This document shows positions 1-6,612 of a stretch of 7,186 nucleotides of DNA, in pieces. Every line of letters begins with the position of its first letter. Position 1 is the first letter of the stretch. The translations under genes were made by a program, and so were the position numbers. A model generated the notes under the pieces. That model worked only from the letters and a program-made list of their open reading frames with translations. It searched no databases and was not told the origin of the DNA. Source of the DNA: JBBIVP01 sp037439705 [NCBI: bacterium] (lineage in GTDB: Bacteria > JBBIVP01); assembly GCA_037439705.1 (NCBI GenBank), contig JBBIVP010000111.1:1-7186 (forward strand), given 5' to 3'.

Positions 1-160
1 TAGATTTGAGGGGCATCCGAACCTCAAAAGAATCCTCAATCCGGAAGGATTTGAAGAACATCCATTGAGAAAGGAATTTCCTTACAGAGGAAAAATTCCG
101 AGAAGAGAAAAATATCATCCTGAGGATAAAAGGTTTGTAGAAGGAGAATTCTGGTTCTGA
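1..160 (+). CDS. nuoC: NADH-quinone oxidoreductase subunit C, C-terminal end (partial)
   Basis: This is the 3' end of a gene that enters the window from the left. The frame starts with a complete codon at base 2 and reads 52 residues to the TGA at 158-160. The segment [12 protein letters not shown] followed by HPLRKEFPY matches the conserved C-terminal signature of NuoC (30-kDa subunit: F-GHP-L-RI followed by HPLRKD-P). NuoC is a cofactor-free hydrophilic subunit that packs against NuoD and NuoB in the connecting arm. The tail ([19 protein letters not shown]) is charged and ends one base before the nuoD start, so NuoC and NuoD are separate proteins here, unlike the fused NuoCD of Escherichia coli. 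The N-terminal part and start lie outside the window. Identification rests on this signature and on the position directly before nuoD. Confidence 0.9.
   Translation, partial: RFEGHPNLKRILNPEGFEEHPLRKEFPYRGKIPRREKYHPEDKRFVEGEFWF
141..146 (+). promoter_or_regulatory. Possible ribosome binding site for nuoD
   Basis: AAGGAG lies within the nuoC tail, 15 bases before ATG 162, which is longer than the usual spacing. It could serve ATG 162, possibly helped by coupling to the nuoC stop at 158-160. The alternative start at ATG 177 has its own AAGGA at 169-173, with a short 3-base spacer. The sequence does not settle which start is used. Confidence 0.4.
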
Positions 161-161
161 A

Positions 162-1361
162 ATGAAAGAAGGAAGAATGATAATAAACATCGGTCCTTCC
201 CATCCCTCAACACATGGTGCTTTCAGAATGATAACGGAGATTGAAGGGGAAGTAATTATAAACTGTGAGGTTGAAATTGGATATGTGCACAGGGGCGTGG
301 AAAAGTTTGCAGAAAACCTGACATACAAACAGATTTTACCCCTTACGGACAGGTTAAATTATGTTTCCGCGATAATGAACAATATCGGATATGTTACAGC
401 CATTGAAAGGTTCATGAATATTGATGTTCCCAGAAAGGCACAGTACATAAGGGTGATTTTAAATGAGTTAGCAAGAATTTCAGACCACCTTACATGCATA
501 GGTCCGAATGTGGTTGACCTCGGAGCACTCACTCCCTTCTGGTATTTCTTCAAGGAGAGGGAAAGGGTTTATGAAATAATTGAGATGTGGACAGGAGCGA
601 GGCTTACAACTTCATATCCATGGGTCGGTGGATTGCAGAGAGACCATCCCTGGGTTGGTGGATTCACCAGCGAGATACCCGATGGATTTGAGAAAAAGGT
701 TAGAAGTTTTCTAAAAACCATGAAATCTACAATTGATGATGTTGAGGAATTGCTCACAGGAAATCGCATATTCATTGAGAGAACGAAGGGGATAGGAGTT
801 ATGCCGGCTGAAAAAGCCCTTGAATACGGATGGACAGGGCCATGTCTCCGTGCATCAGGAGTTGCGTGGGATTTAAGAAAGGTTGAACCATATATGTGCT
901 ACGATGAGTTTCAATTTGAGGTTCCTGTGGGTGAAAACGGTGATACCTACGACAGATATTTGGTCAGGATGGAAGAGATAAGACAGAGCCTCAGAATTGT
1001 GGAACAGGCAATTGATGGTATACCGGAGGGTCCGATTATGACTTTAGACCCGAGAGTTGCGTTTCCGCCGAAAAAACAGGTTTATTCTACAATTGAAGGA
1101 CTCATAAGGCAGTTTGAACTTGTGATGTACGACATTCAGGTCCCTCCCGGCGAATTCTATTATGCAGTGGAAGCAGCAAACGGAGAACTTGGTTTTTATA
1201 TTGTAAGCGATGGAACCGGAAAACCCTACCGGTTCAGGATAAGACCGCCATGTTTTGCCATTTACCAGGCATTTCCGTATCTTGTGAAGGGATTGAAAAT
1301 AGCGGACCTCATTGCAATTCTTGGAAGTTTGAACATAATAGCGGGAGAGCTTGACAGATGA
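162..1361 (+). CDS. nuoD: NADH-quinone oxidoreductase subunit D (49-kDa type)
   Basis: NuoD forms much of the quinone-binding cavity of complex I, next to cluster N2 and NuoH. The protein has 399 residues, a normal family length. Visible signatures are GPSHPSTHG (residues 11-19), IGYVHRGVEK (39-48), DRLNYVS (63-69), LGALTPF (about 120-126) and the C-terminal GELDR. By counting from the Thermus Nqo4 sequence as I remember it, His18 and Tyr67 match the quinone-headgroup pair His38/Tyr87; the 49-residue spacing is preserved. The paired CxxC motifs of related NiFe-hydrogenase large subunits are absent, as expected for NuoD. At residues 152-168 the usual single Y-x-R-x-GG segment reads YPWVGG and is followed by a second PWVGG ten residues later, an apparent tandem duplication. 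The start is uncertain: ATG 162 follows the nuoC stop by one base, with AAGGAG at 141-146 rather distant. ATG 177 (Met6) has AAGGA three bases upstream. The family identity is certain. Confidence 0.97.
   Translation: MKEGRMIINIGPSHPSTHGAFRMITEIEGEVIINCEVEIGYVHRGVEKFAENLTYKQILPLTDRLNYVSAIMNNIGYVTAIERFMNIDVPRKAQYIRVILNELARISDHLTCIGPNVVDLGALTPFWYFFKERERVYEIIEMWTGARLTTSYPWVGGLQRDHPWVGGFTSEIPDGFEKKVRSFLKTMKSTIDDVEELLTGNRIFIERTKGIGVMPAEKALEYGWTGPCLRASGVAWDLRKVEPYMCYDEFQFEVPVGENGDTYDRYLVRMEEIRQSLRIVEQAIDGIPEGPIMTLDPRVAFPPKKQVYSTIEGLIRQFELVMYDIQVPPGEFYYAVEAANGELGFYIVSDGTGKPYRFRIRPPCFAIYQAFPYLVKGLKIADLIAILGSLNIIAGELDR
616..665 (+). repeat. 30-base-period imperfect tandem duplication inside nuoD
   Basis: Bases 616-635 and 646-665 match at 17 of 20 positions, with a period of 30 bases, so the reading frame is kept. 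The encoded peptides are PWVGGL (residues 153-158) and PWVGGF (163-168), joined by QRDH. Other NuoD proteins I know have a single GG-containing segment here, so the simplest reading is an old in-frame 10-residue duplication whose copies have diverged by silent and conservative changes. The ancestral state is inferred, not seen. Confidence 0.6.
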
Positions 1362-1819
1362 TCCCGGAGGAAAAATTAAAAGAACTGAAAGAAATGGAGA
1401 AAATCTATCCCGATAAGAGGTCTCTTCTCCTTCCGTATCTTCAGGCAATTCAGGATATATACCGCTACATATCAGATGAGGCTATTGAATTTGTGGCAAA
1501 AGAGTTATCCCTCAACCCATCCTTCGTTCTCGGCGTGCTAACATTTTATACCTATTTTTCAAGAACAAAAAGGGGAAAGTATCACATCCAGGTTTGCAGG
1601 AATCTTTCCTGCTCTCTTCTCGGTGCTGAAAGTTTGATAGATTATATTTCAAAAAGATTGTCTTTAAAGCCAGGCGAAACGAGCTCTGATGGAAGGTTCA
1701 CATTTTCCCTTGTTGAATGTCTTGGATGCTGCGACAGAGCTCCTATGATGATAAATGATAAATACTATACCGACCTCACCCTTGAAAAAGTGGATGAGAT
1801 ATTGAGTTCATTGAGATGA
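1358..1819 (+). CDS. nuoE: NADH-quinone oxidoreductase subunit E (24-kDa, [2Fe-2S] protein)
   Basis: NuoE pairs with NuoF in the NADH-oxidising tip and carries the off-path [2Fe-2S] cluster N1a. The 153-residue protein has a helical N-terminal half with the segment LGVLTFYTYFS (58-68), close to the family's G-V-ATFY-F. A thioredoxin-like ferredoxin domain follows. The cluster ligands are Cys80 and Cys85 (VCRNLSC, C-x4-C) and Cys121 and Cys125 (ECLGCCDRAPMM, C-x3-C). Cys124 is an additional cysteine where alanine is typical. Its length is close to the usual ~160 residues. The start ATG overlaps the nuoD stop by 4 bases (ATGA), with GGGAG at 1343-1347, 10 bases upstream, as a plausible ribosome binding site. 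HydC-type subunits of electron-bifurcating hydrogenases are homologous, but the nuo context decides the identity. Confidence 0.96.
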   Translation: MIPEEKLKELKEMEKIYPDKRSLLLPYLQAIQDIYRYISDEAIEFVAKELSLNPSFVLGVLTFYTYFSRTKRGKYHIQVCRNLSCSLLGAESLIDYISKRLSLKPGETSSDGRFTFSLVECLGCCDRAPMMINDKYYTDLTLEKVDEILSSLR

Positions 1820-3084
1820 ACGAAGGACCATTTTCACAACTTTTAAAAGTAGATGGTATAAATAAAATTGAAAGATATCTGGAACAGGGTGGATATTCTG
1901 CCCTGAAAAAAGCCCTGGGGATGAAACCCGATGAGATAATTGAGGAGGTTAAAACATCGGGAATAAGGGGAAGGGGTGGAGCAGGATTTCCAGCGGTAGT
2001 GAAATGGAGTTTCATTCCGAAAGATAAGAGACCAGTCTACCTTGTATGTAATGCAGACGAAGGAGAGCCAGGAACATTTAAGGACAGGTACATAATAGAA
2101 AAAATTCCACACCTTCTTCTTGAAGGGATTGCTATATCCTCTTATGCAGTGGGAGCAAATTTCGCTCTCATTTACATAAGATGGGAGTATGTGCGTGAGG
2201 CAGAGATTTTAAAAAATGCCATAAGGGAAGCAAAGGAAAAGGGGATGCTCGGTAAAAATATCATGGGTTCAGGATTTGACCTTGAGGTTGTAGTTCACAG
2301 AGGAGCAGGTGCTTATATATGCGGTGAGGAAACAGCACTTCTTGAATCTGCGGAAGGGAAGAGGGGAAATCCGAGGGTTAAACCTCCTTTTCCGGCAAAT
2401 GTAGGACTTTATGGAGCTCCAACCGTGGTAAACAATGTGGAAACACTTGCATCTGTTCCTTTAATAATAGAGAAAGGAGGAAAATGGTACGCAAGCATAG
2501 GAAAACCGAAATCAACAGGTTTTAAACTCTTTGCTGTAAGCGGGCATGTGAAAAAACCCGGATTATATGAGAAGCCGATGGGTTATCCACTTCTAAAACT
2601 TATCAATGAAGATTGTGGAGGAATAAGGGAGGAAAGAAAGTTAAAAGCAGTGATACCCGGAGGAACATCCACTCCTCCTTTAACTGCAGAAGAGGCAGAT
2701 GTTTCTCTTGACTATGAATCCATTCAGGAAAAGGGTTCAATGCTTGGTTCAGGAGCAATTATAGTAATGGATGACAGCACTTGCATGGTTTATGTGGCAA
2801 AAAAACTTGCAGATTTCTATTCCCACGAATCCTGCGGACAGTGCACTCCCTGCAGGGAAGGAATGCCATGGTTAAAAGAAATTCTTGCAAGGATTGAGAA
2901 CGGACTGGGAGAGAGTGATGATATTCCGCTTTTGATGGATATATGCACAGGAATACTTGGAAGGACACTTTGCCCGCTCGGAGATGCAGGTGCTCTGCCT
3001 ATTCTTGCGTATGTGAAGAAATTCAGGGAAGAATTTGAGGCTCACATAAAGGAGAAAGGGTGTCCATTCAAGGGGAAAAAATGA
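1816..3084 (+). CDS. nuoF: NADH-quinone oxidoreductase subunit F (51-kDa, FMN and NADH binding)
   Basis: NuoF oxidises NADH at its FMN and passes electrons to cluster N3. The 422-residue length is normal. Nucleotide and flavin-binding motifs are GRGGAGFP (52-59), NADEGEPGTFKDR (79-91) and GAGAYICGEETALLES (163-178). The SLBB-like region follows, including VSGHVKKPG (241-249) and PGGTSTP (281-287). The C-terminal [4Fe-4S] N3 ligands are Cys340, Cys343 and Cys346 (ESCGQCTPCREG) plus Cys386 (TLCPLGD). There is no N-terminal ferredoxin-like extension and no added C-terminal ferredoxin domain, which argues against a HydB-type bifurcating hydrogenase subunit. The start ATG overlaps the nuoE stop by 4 bases. 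I see no good Shine-Dalgarno sequence before it, only weak GAG triplets, so translation probably depends on coupling to nuoE. Confidence 0.97.
   Translation: MNEGPFSQLLKVDGINKIERYLEQGGYSALKKALGMKPDEIIEEVKTSGIRGRGGAGFPAVVKWSFIPKDKRPVYLVCNADEGEPGTFKDRYIIEKIPHLLLEGIAISSYAVGANFALIYIRWEYVREAEILKNAIREAKEKGMLGKNIMGSGFDLEVVVHRGAGAYICGEETALLESAEGKRGNPRVKPPFPANVGLYGAPTVVNNVETLASVPLIIEKGGKWYASIGKPKSTGFKLFAVSGHVKKPGLYEKPMGYPLLKLINEDCGGIREERKLKAVIPGGTSTPPLTAEEADVSLDYESIQEKGSMLGSGAIIVMDDSTCMVYVAKKLADFYSHESCGQCTPCREGMPWLKEILARIENGLGESDDIPLLMDICTGILGRTLCPLGDAGALPILAYVKKFREEFEAHIKEKGCPFKGKK
3070..3075 (+). promoter_or_regulatory. Ribosome binding site that sets the nuoG start
   Basis: AAGGGG at 3070-3075 lies 5 bases before ATG 3081, which overlaps the nuoF stop by 4 bases as at neighbouring junctions. 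An in-frame GTG at 3060 would add seven residues but lacks such a site at the right distance. The protein also aligns best from SKVKIKVDG, the first beta strand of the ferredoxin domain. Confidence 0.7.
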
Positions 3085-4601
3085 GCAAGGTAAAAATAAA
3101 GGTTGACGGAAAAGAGATTTTTGCTGAAGACTGGATGACAATAATGCAGGCTTTGGAAGCCAATGACATAGAGATTCCGCATTTCTGTTATCATCCCGCT
3201 CTGAAGGTTGTTGCGACATGTAGGTTGTGTGTGGTTAAGATAGAGGGTGTGCCAAAACTCCAGACCGCATGTTCAACAAAGGTTTCAGACGGAATGGTTA
3301 TCTGGACAGATACGGATGAGGTAAGAAGGGCAAGAGCAGATGCACTTGAATTTCTCTTAATAAATCATCCGCTGGATTGTCCGCAGTGCGAAAAGGCTGG
3401 AGAATGCAAACTTCAGGACTATACCTTCAAATACGGAAAACCGGAAAGCAGATTCAAAGAGAAAAAGAGTGATTTTGGTAAATGGGATATATCCTCAAAA
3501 ATTATGCTCCGTCCAAACAGATGTGTGCTCTGTACGAGATGTGTTAGATATATAGAACGGGTTTTGAAATCCGGGGGATTGTGCGTTGTAGAAAGAGGAG
3601 GAAAGGCGCACATAACCGTTTATCCGGAGGGAGGATTTGAAGGAGATTATACTCTGAATGTAACAACCCTTTGTCCGGTTGGAGCGCTTATTTCAAAGGA
3701 CTGGGCTTTTAAAGCCCGTCCTGTTTATTTGAAAGTTGCGAGCTCTATATGCACTCTTTGTTCAAGGGGATGCTCTGTTTTTCTTGATGTAAAAGGGATT
3801 GAACCGGTGAGGGTGCGTCCGAGGAAAAATCTGAAAGTGAATTTTTACTGGCTCTGCGATTATGGATATTTGTCTTTTAAAGAGTTTCAACTATCAAGGA
3901 GAGAACTTTATGCCCTTGAAAGAAAAAATTCAGGGCTTATAAGGGCGATGCCCGAGAAAGTAATAGATGGTATTTTGGAGTTTATAAAGAAAAACCCCGG
4001 GGAGATTGGAATATGTCTTTCTCCGTTTCTTACAAATGAAGAGCTCATTGCTATAAAAGAATTCGGTGAAAAGATGGGAATCAGTTCTTTCTATTTCATT
4101 CCTCCAGAGTATGTAAAAGAACATGAGAATTCATGGCTTTTAAAGCCTGAAAAGGCACCAAATATGAACGGATTGAAGAGAATAATTCCTGCTATTAAAA
4201 ATTTGTTGGATGCAGAAGAAAGAATACTTATTGTTCTGGGATGGATAATGAACGATGTTTCAGTTCCTTCAAGAGTGGAAAAGGTTCTTCTCGTTTCAAA
4301 TAGAATACCCGAAAACCTAAAAGAAAGGGTTGAGTTGTTTATTCCTGAAGCAGGATGGGCTGAGAAGGAAGGAAGCTGGACAAACTTTGATGGAATGGTT
4401 CAGTGGCTGAGCTCAGCGGTTGACCCGGCTGGCGAGTCTATCAGGATTCTGGACCTCATAATTTTCATCTCAAGAAATCTCGGTCTCAATCTTCCCTTCT
4501 CTTCAATTGATGGTATTATCCCGTTATTAAAAACCTACTTTCCTGATGCGGATGTTGAAGGTGAAAAAAGAAATGCTATAAGGAAGATAGGAGTGCGATG
4601 A
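3081..4601 (+). CDS. nuoG: NADH-quinone oxidoreductase subunit G (75-kDa, Fe-S), short form
   Basis: NuoG carries the electron wire from NuoF towards NuoI. Residues 1-75 form a [2Fe-2S] ferredoxin domain (N1b: Cys36, Cys47, Cys50, Cys64). Cluster N5 has the His-Cys3 set His96, Cys100, Cys103, Cys109. Cluster N4 has Cys148, Cys151, Cys154 and Cys198. A further set, Cys224-x2-Cys227-x3-Cys231-x27-Cys259, exactly matches the N7 motif found in only some bacteria, such as E. coli and Thermus. The rest is a reduced molybdopterin-oxidoreductase-like domain. KPEKAPNMNG (355-364) and GWAEKEGSWTNFDGMVQW (425-442) are its recognisable landmarks, the latter resembling the family's AE-xGT-TN-EGRVQ. At 506 residues it is well short of the E. 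coli (about 900) and Thermus (about 780) forms. The gene is intact, with no frameshift visible, so this is a compact variant, not a broken gene. ATG 3081 is preferred over the in-frame GTG 3060 because of the ATGA overlap and AAGGGG at 3070. Confidence 0.95.
   Translation: MSKVKIKVDGKEIFAEDWMTIMQALEANDIEIPHFCYHPALKVVATCRLCVVKIEGVPKLQTACSTKVSDGMVIWTDTDEVRRARADALEFLLINHPLDCPQCEKAGECKLQDYTFKYGKPESRFKEKKSDFGKWDISSKIMLRPNRCVLCTRCVRYIERVLKSGGLCVVERGGKAHITVYPEGGFEGDYTLNVTTLCPVGALISKDWAFKARPVYLKVASSICTLCSRGCSVFLDVKGIEPVRVRPRKNLKVNFYWLCDYGYLSFKEFQLSRRELYALERKNSGLIRAMPEKVIDGILEFIKKNPGEIGICLSPFLTNEELIAIKEFGEKMGISSFYFIPPEYVKEHENSWLLKPEKAPNMNGLKRIIPAIKNLLDAEERILIVLGWIMNDVSVPSRVEKVLLVSNRIPENLKERVELFIPEAGWAEKEGSWTNFDGMVQWLSSAVDPAGESIRILDLIIFISRNLGLNLPFSSIDGIIPLLKTYFPDADVEGEKRNAIRKIGVR
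4588..4593 (+). promoter_or_regulatory. Ribosome binding site for nuoH; two adjacent ATG codons
   Basis: TAGGAG lies at the end of nuoG. It is 4 bases before ATG 4598 and 7 bases before the next codon, ATG 4601. The second ATG has the more usual spacing, while the first gives the 4-base ATGA overlap seen at other junctions. The choice changes the protein by one methionine only. Confidence 0.6.
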
Positions 4602-5650
4602 TGAATTTTTCAGATTTTGTGTGGTTTATCATTGTTATTGTAAAAATCATCGTAATTTTCTCCGCAGTTCTAACAGTTGTTGCCTATCTTACTTATGCGG
4701 AAAGAAGAATTGGTGGATTTATTCAGGACAGACTTGGTCCCAATAGGGTCGGACCATGGGGACTCCTTCAGCCAATTGCAGACGGTCTTAAATTCGTTTT
4801 TAAGGAAGATTTTATTCCGGCAAAGGCAAACAAGTTTCTTCATATACTTGCTCCGGCAATAATAATGGGAACAGCAATAATCGCTTTGGCGGTAATTCCG
4901 TTCAGCAGCTCCATTCAAATAGGAAAATGGAAGATAAACCTCATAATTTCTGATATTGACGGCGGAGTTTTGTTCCTTCTTGCAATAGGGGGAATTTCTC
5001 TCTACGGATTAATTCTCGGGGGATGGGCATCAAACAATAAGTATTCCTTACTCGGAGCTTTGAGGAGTGCATCGCAACTTCTTTCCTACGAGACAACCAT
5101 GGCTCTTTCTGTTCTTTCCACTGTGCTTCTCTTTGGAACGCTGAGTTTATATGAAATTACAGAGCTTCAGACAGCAAATCCACTCAAATGGGGAATAGTT
5201 AAAGCTCCCCTGAGTTTTCTTCTGTTTCTCATAACAGGATTTGCTGAAACCAACAGGGTTCCCTTTGACCTTCCGGAGGCTGATTCAGAACTGGTTGCAG
5301 GTTACCATACGGAATATAGTGGTATGAAATTCGCAATGTTTTTTATGGCTGAATACACTCATATGGTTGTGGTTTCAAGTGTTATTACCTGCCTTTTCTT
5401 TGGCGGATGGCAGGTTCCTTTCTTTTCCCAGCAGTATCTCATAAATTCTATTGGACAGATTCCTGCTTTCCTTTTGAGCGTCATAAGTTTTTCCATCAAG
5501 ACAGGATTTTTCCTCTTCTTCTTTATATGGGTGAGGTGGACGCTTCCAAGGTTCAGATTTGACCAGTTGATAAATCTTGGATGGAAGGTTCTCCTTCCAA
5601 TTGCGGTTTTGAACCTTTTGTTTACAGCAGGGGTGGTAATATATGCGTGA
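4598..5650 (+). CDS. nuoH: NADH-quinone oxidoreductase subunit H (ND1-like membrane subunit)
   Basis: NuoH anchors the peripheral arm to the membrane and forms the entrance of the quinone tunnel. It links quinone reduction to proton transfer. The 350-residue protein is very hydrophobic, with about eight membrane segments, roughly at 8-32, 82-102, 122-142, 160-182, 200-216, 246-268, 290-311 and 329-348. Conserved motifs are YAERRIGGFIQDRLGPNRVG (33-52), QPIADGLKFVFKED (58-71), GWASNNKYSLLGALRSASQ (142-160), AETNRVPFDLPEADSELVAG (216-235) with HTEYSGMKF (237-245), and RWTLPRFRFDQL (313-324). The acidic third cytoplasmic loop (Glu217, Asp224, Glu227, Asp229, Glu231) contains residues known in the family to matter for coupling. 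Length and motifs are typical. It overlaps nuoG by 4 bases and nuoI by 8. Confidence 0.97.
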   Translation: MMNFSDFVWFIIVIVKIIVIFSAVLTVVAYLTYAERRIGGFIQDRLGPNRVGPWGLLQPIADGLKFVFKEDFIPAKANKFLHILAPAIIMGTAIIALAVIPFSSSIQIGKWKINLIISDIDGGVLFLLAIGGISLYGLILGGWASNNKYSLLGALRSASQLLSYETTMALSVLSTVLLFGTLSLYEITELQTANPLKWGIVKAPLSFLLFLITGFAETNRVPFDLPEADSELVAGYHTEYSGMKFAMFFMAEYTHMVVVSSVITCLFFGGWQVPFFSQQYLINSIGQIPAFLLSVISFSIKTGFFLFFFIWVRWTLPRFRFDQLINLGWKVLLPIAVLNLLFTAGVVIYA

Positions 5651-6131
5651 AGATTTGTTGAAAAAATTCAACGGAAAAGTGGTAGGTAAAAGGATGGGAT
5701 TTGTAGAAAAACTCTATATTCCGGCTATCATTAACGGATTAAAAATCACTCTCAAGCATCTTTTCGGGGAAAAGGTGACAATTGAATATCCTGAGGAAAA
5801 GAGAACTTATTCACCAAGGTTCAGGGGAAGACATGTCCTCAAGGTTGATGAAAACGGAATAATTAAATGCGTTGCCTGTGAACTATGTGAAATTGCCTGT
5901 CCTTCATTCGCAATAAAGGTGGTGGCGAAAAAGTCAGAGATTCCCGGAAGGGAGAGGGAACCAGAGATTTATGAAATAGATTACCTGAGGTGTATTTTCT
6001 GTGGATTATGCGTGGATGCATGTCCATGCGATGCCCTTCACATGACATCACAACACGAATGGGCTATAACCTCCAGAAAAGGAGCAATCTGGACAAAAGA
6101 AATGCTTATGGAGAGGAAGAAAAATGGTTGA
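5643..6131 (+). CDS. nuoI: NADH-quinone oxidoreductase subunit I (8Fe-ferredoxin, TYKY)
   Basis: NuoI holds clusters N6a and N6b, the last relay before N2 in NuoB. The 162-residue protein begins with an amphipathic N-terminal helix region (LYIPAIINGLKITLKHLFG, 24-42) that lies on the membrane surface. YPEEKRTYSPRFRGRHVL (49-66) follows, close to the family's YPE-K-LPPRFRGRH-L. The two ligand sets are Cys76, Cys79, Cys82, Cys86 and Cys117, Cys120, Cys123, Cys127, each C-x2-C-x2-C-x3-C-P. Cys129 is an extra cysteine next to the second set, where an acidic or small residue is usual. The start ATG lies 8 bases inside nuoH (ATGCGTGA), with G-rich AGGGG at 5629-5633 as the likely ribosome binding site. 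The length is close to bacterial homologues. Confidence 0.96.
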   Translation: MREDLLKKFNGKVVGKRMGFVEKLYIPAIINGLKITLKHLFGEKVTIEYPEEKRTYSPRFRGRHVLKVDENGIIKCVACELCEIACPSFAIKVVAKKSEIPGREREPEIYEIDYLRCIFCGLCVDACPCDALHMTSQHEWAITSRKGAIWTKEMLMERKKNG

Positions 6132-6612
6132 GAAATATGTGTTTTTCCTTGCAGGAATAATTGCCATTATTTCTTCCCTCATGGTGGTGTTTAACAAAAA
6201 GGTCATTTATTCTGCCTACAGCCTTCTCCTTTTAATGATTTCACAGGCAATCATGTTTTTTTGCCTTCGTTCCACTTATTTGGGAATTATTCAACTGCTG
6301 GTTTATGCTGGCGGTGTTGTGGTTCTGTTTATTCTGGTCATATCCCTTATGGGTACGGGCGAAACCGGTTTTCCTTCTCTCAGATGGTGGAACATACTAA
6401 CTCCAATACTTCTCCTTGCTTTCTCAATTTCATTTATCTATTCCATTCTCAAAACAGTGGAATTCATAGAAGGAAGGATAATTACCGCATCTGCAGATAG
6501 ACTGGGTTATGGTGTTGTGATAAGAAATGCACTGGCATTTGAAGCAATAACCCTTCTTTTGATTTCCGCTCTTGTAGGAGCAATAGTTTTCGGGAGGAAA
6601 AAAGATGATTGA
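6124..6612 (+). CDS. nuoJ: NADH-quinone oxidoreductase subunit J (ND6-like membrane subunit)
   Basis: NuoJ is a membrane-arm subunit lying between NuoH and NuoK. One of its helices contains a pi-bulge that is thought to switch during coupling. The 162-residue protein has about five hydrophobic segments, roughly at 5-23, 28-48, 52-77, 90-109 and 136-157. The conserved helix is LGIIQLLVYAGGVVVLFILV (53-72), which matches the family's IQ-LVYAGA-VLF signature, with glycine in place of the common alanine at residue 64. The C-terminal EAITLLLISALVGAIVFGR (140-158) is also typical. Hydrophobicity, length and the position between nuoI and nuoK support the call. The start lies 8 bases inside nuoI (ATGGTTGA), with AGGA at 6114-6117, 6 bases upstream. 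Confidence 0.94.
   Translation: MVEKYVFFLAGIIAIISSLMVVFNKKVIYSAYSLLLLMISQAIMFFCLRSTYLGIIQLLVYAGGVVVLFILVISLMGTGETGFPSLRWWNILTPILLLAFSISFIYSILKTVEFIEGRIITASADRLGYGVVIRNALAFEAITLLLISALVGAIVFGRKKDD
6592..6597 (+). promoter_or_regulatory. Strong ribosome binding site for nuoK
   Basis: GGGAGG lies near the end of nuoJ, 7 bases before ATG 6605. It supports this start, which overlaps the nuoJ stop by 8 bases. Confidence 0.75.

Noticed and set aside
162-1361. nuoD as a NiFe-hydrogenase large subunit of an energy-converting hydrogenase
   Set aside because: The N-terminal and C-terminal CxxC motifs that bind the NiFe site are absent, while the quinone-site His18 and Tyr67 and the other NuoD signatures are present.
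1044-1448. Long reverse-strand open frame (134 codons) across the nuoD/nuoE junction, and similar reverse frames elsewhere (for example 2872-3219 and 6430-6780)
   Set aside because: They lie opposite strongly conserved nuo genes, have low-complexity or Cys/Ser-rich translations that match no family, and lack supporting context. They are shadows of the real coding strand.
3060-3080. Upstream GTG start for nuoG that would add seven residues
   Set aside because: ATG 3081 has AAGGGG at the right distance, gives the ATGA overlap used at other junctions, and begins exactly at the ferredoxin fold.
1358-4601. nuoE-F-G read as subunits of an electron-bifurcating hydrogenase or NAD-linked formate dehydrogenase
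   Set aside because: NuoF lacks the added ferredoxin domains of HydB-type subunits, NuoG lacks an H-cluster domain and a complete molybdopterin catalytic domain, and the genes sit between nuoD and nuoH in standard complex I order.
4677-4862. Forward open frames inside nuoH (4677-4862) and nuoJ (6261-6500)
   Set aside because: They are out-of-frame readings of well-conserved membrane protein genes and show no recognisable domain or good ribosome binding site.
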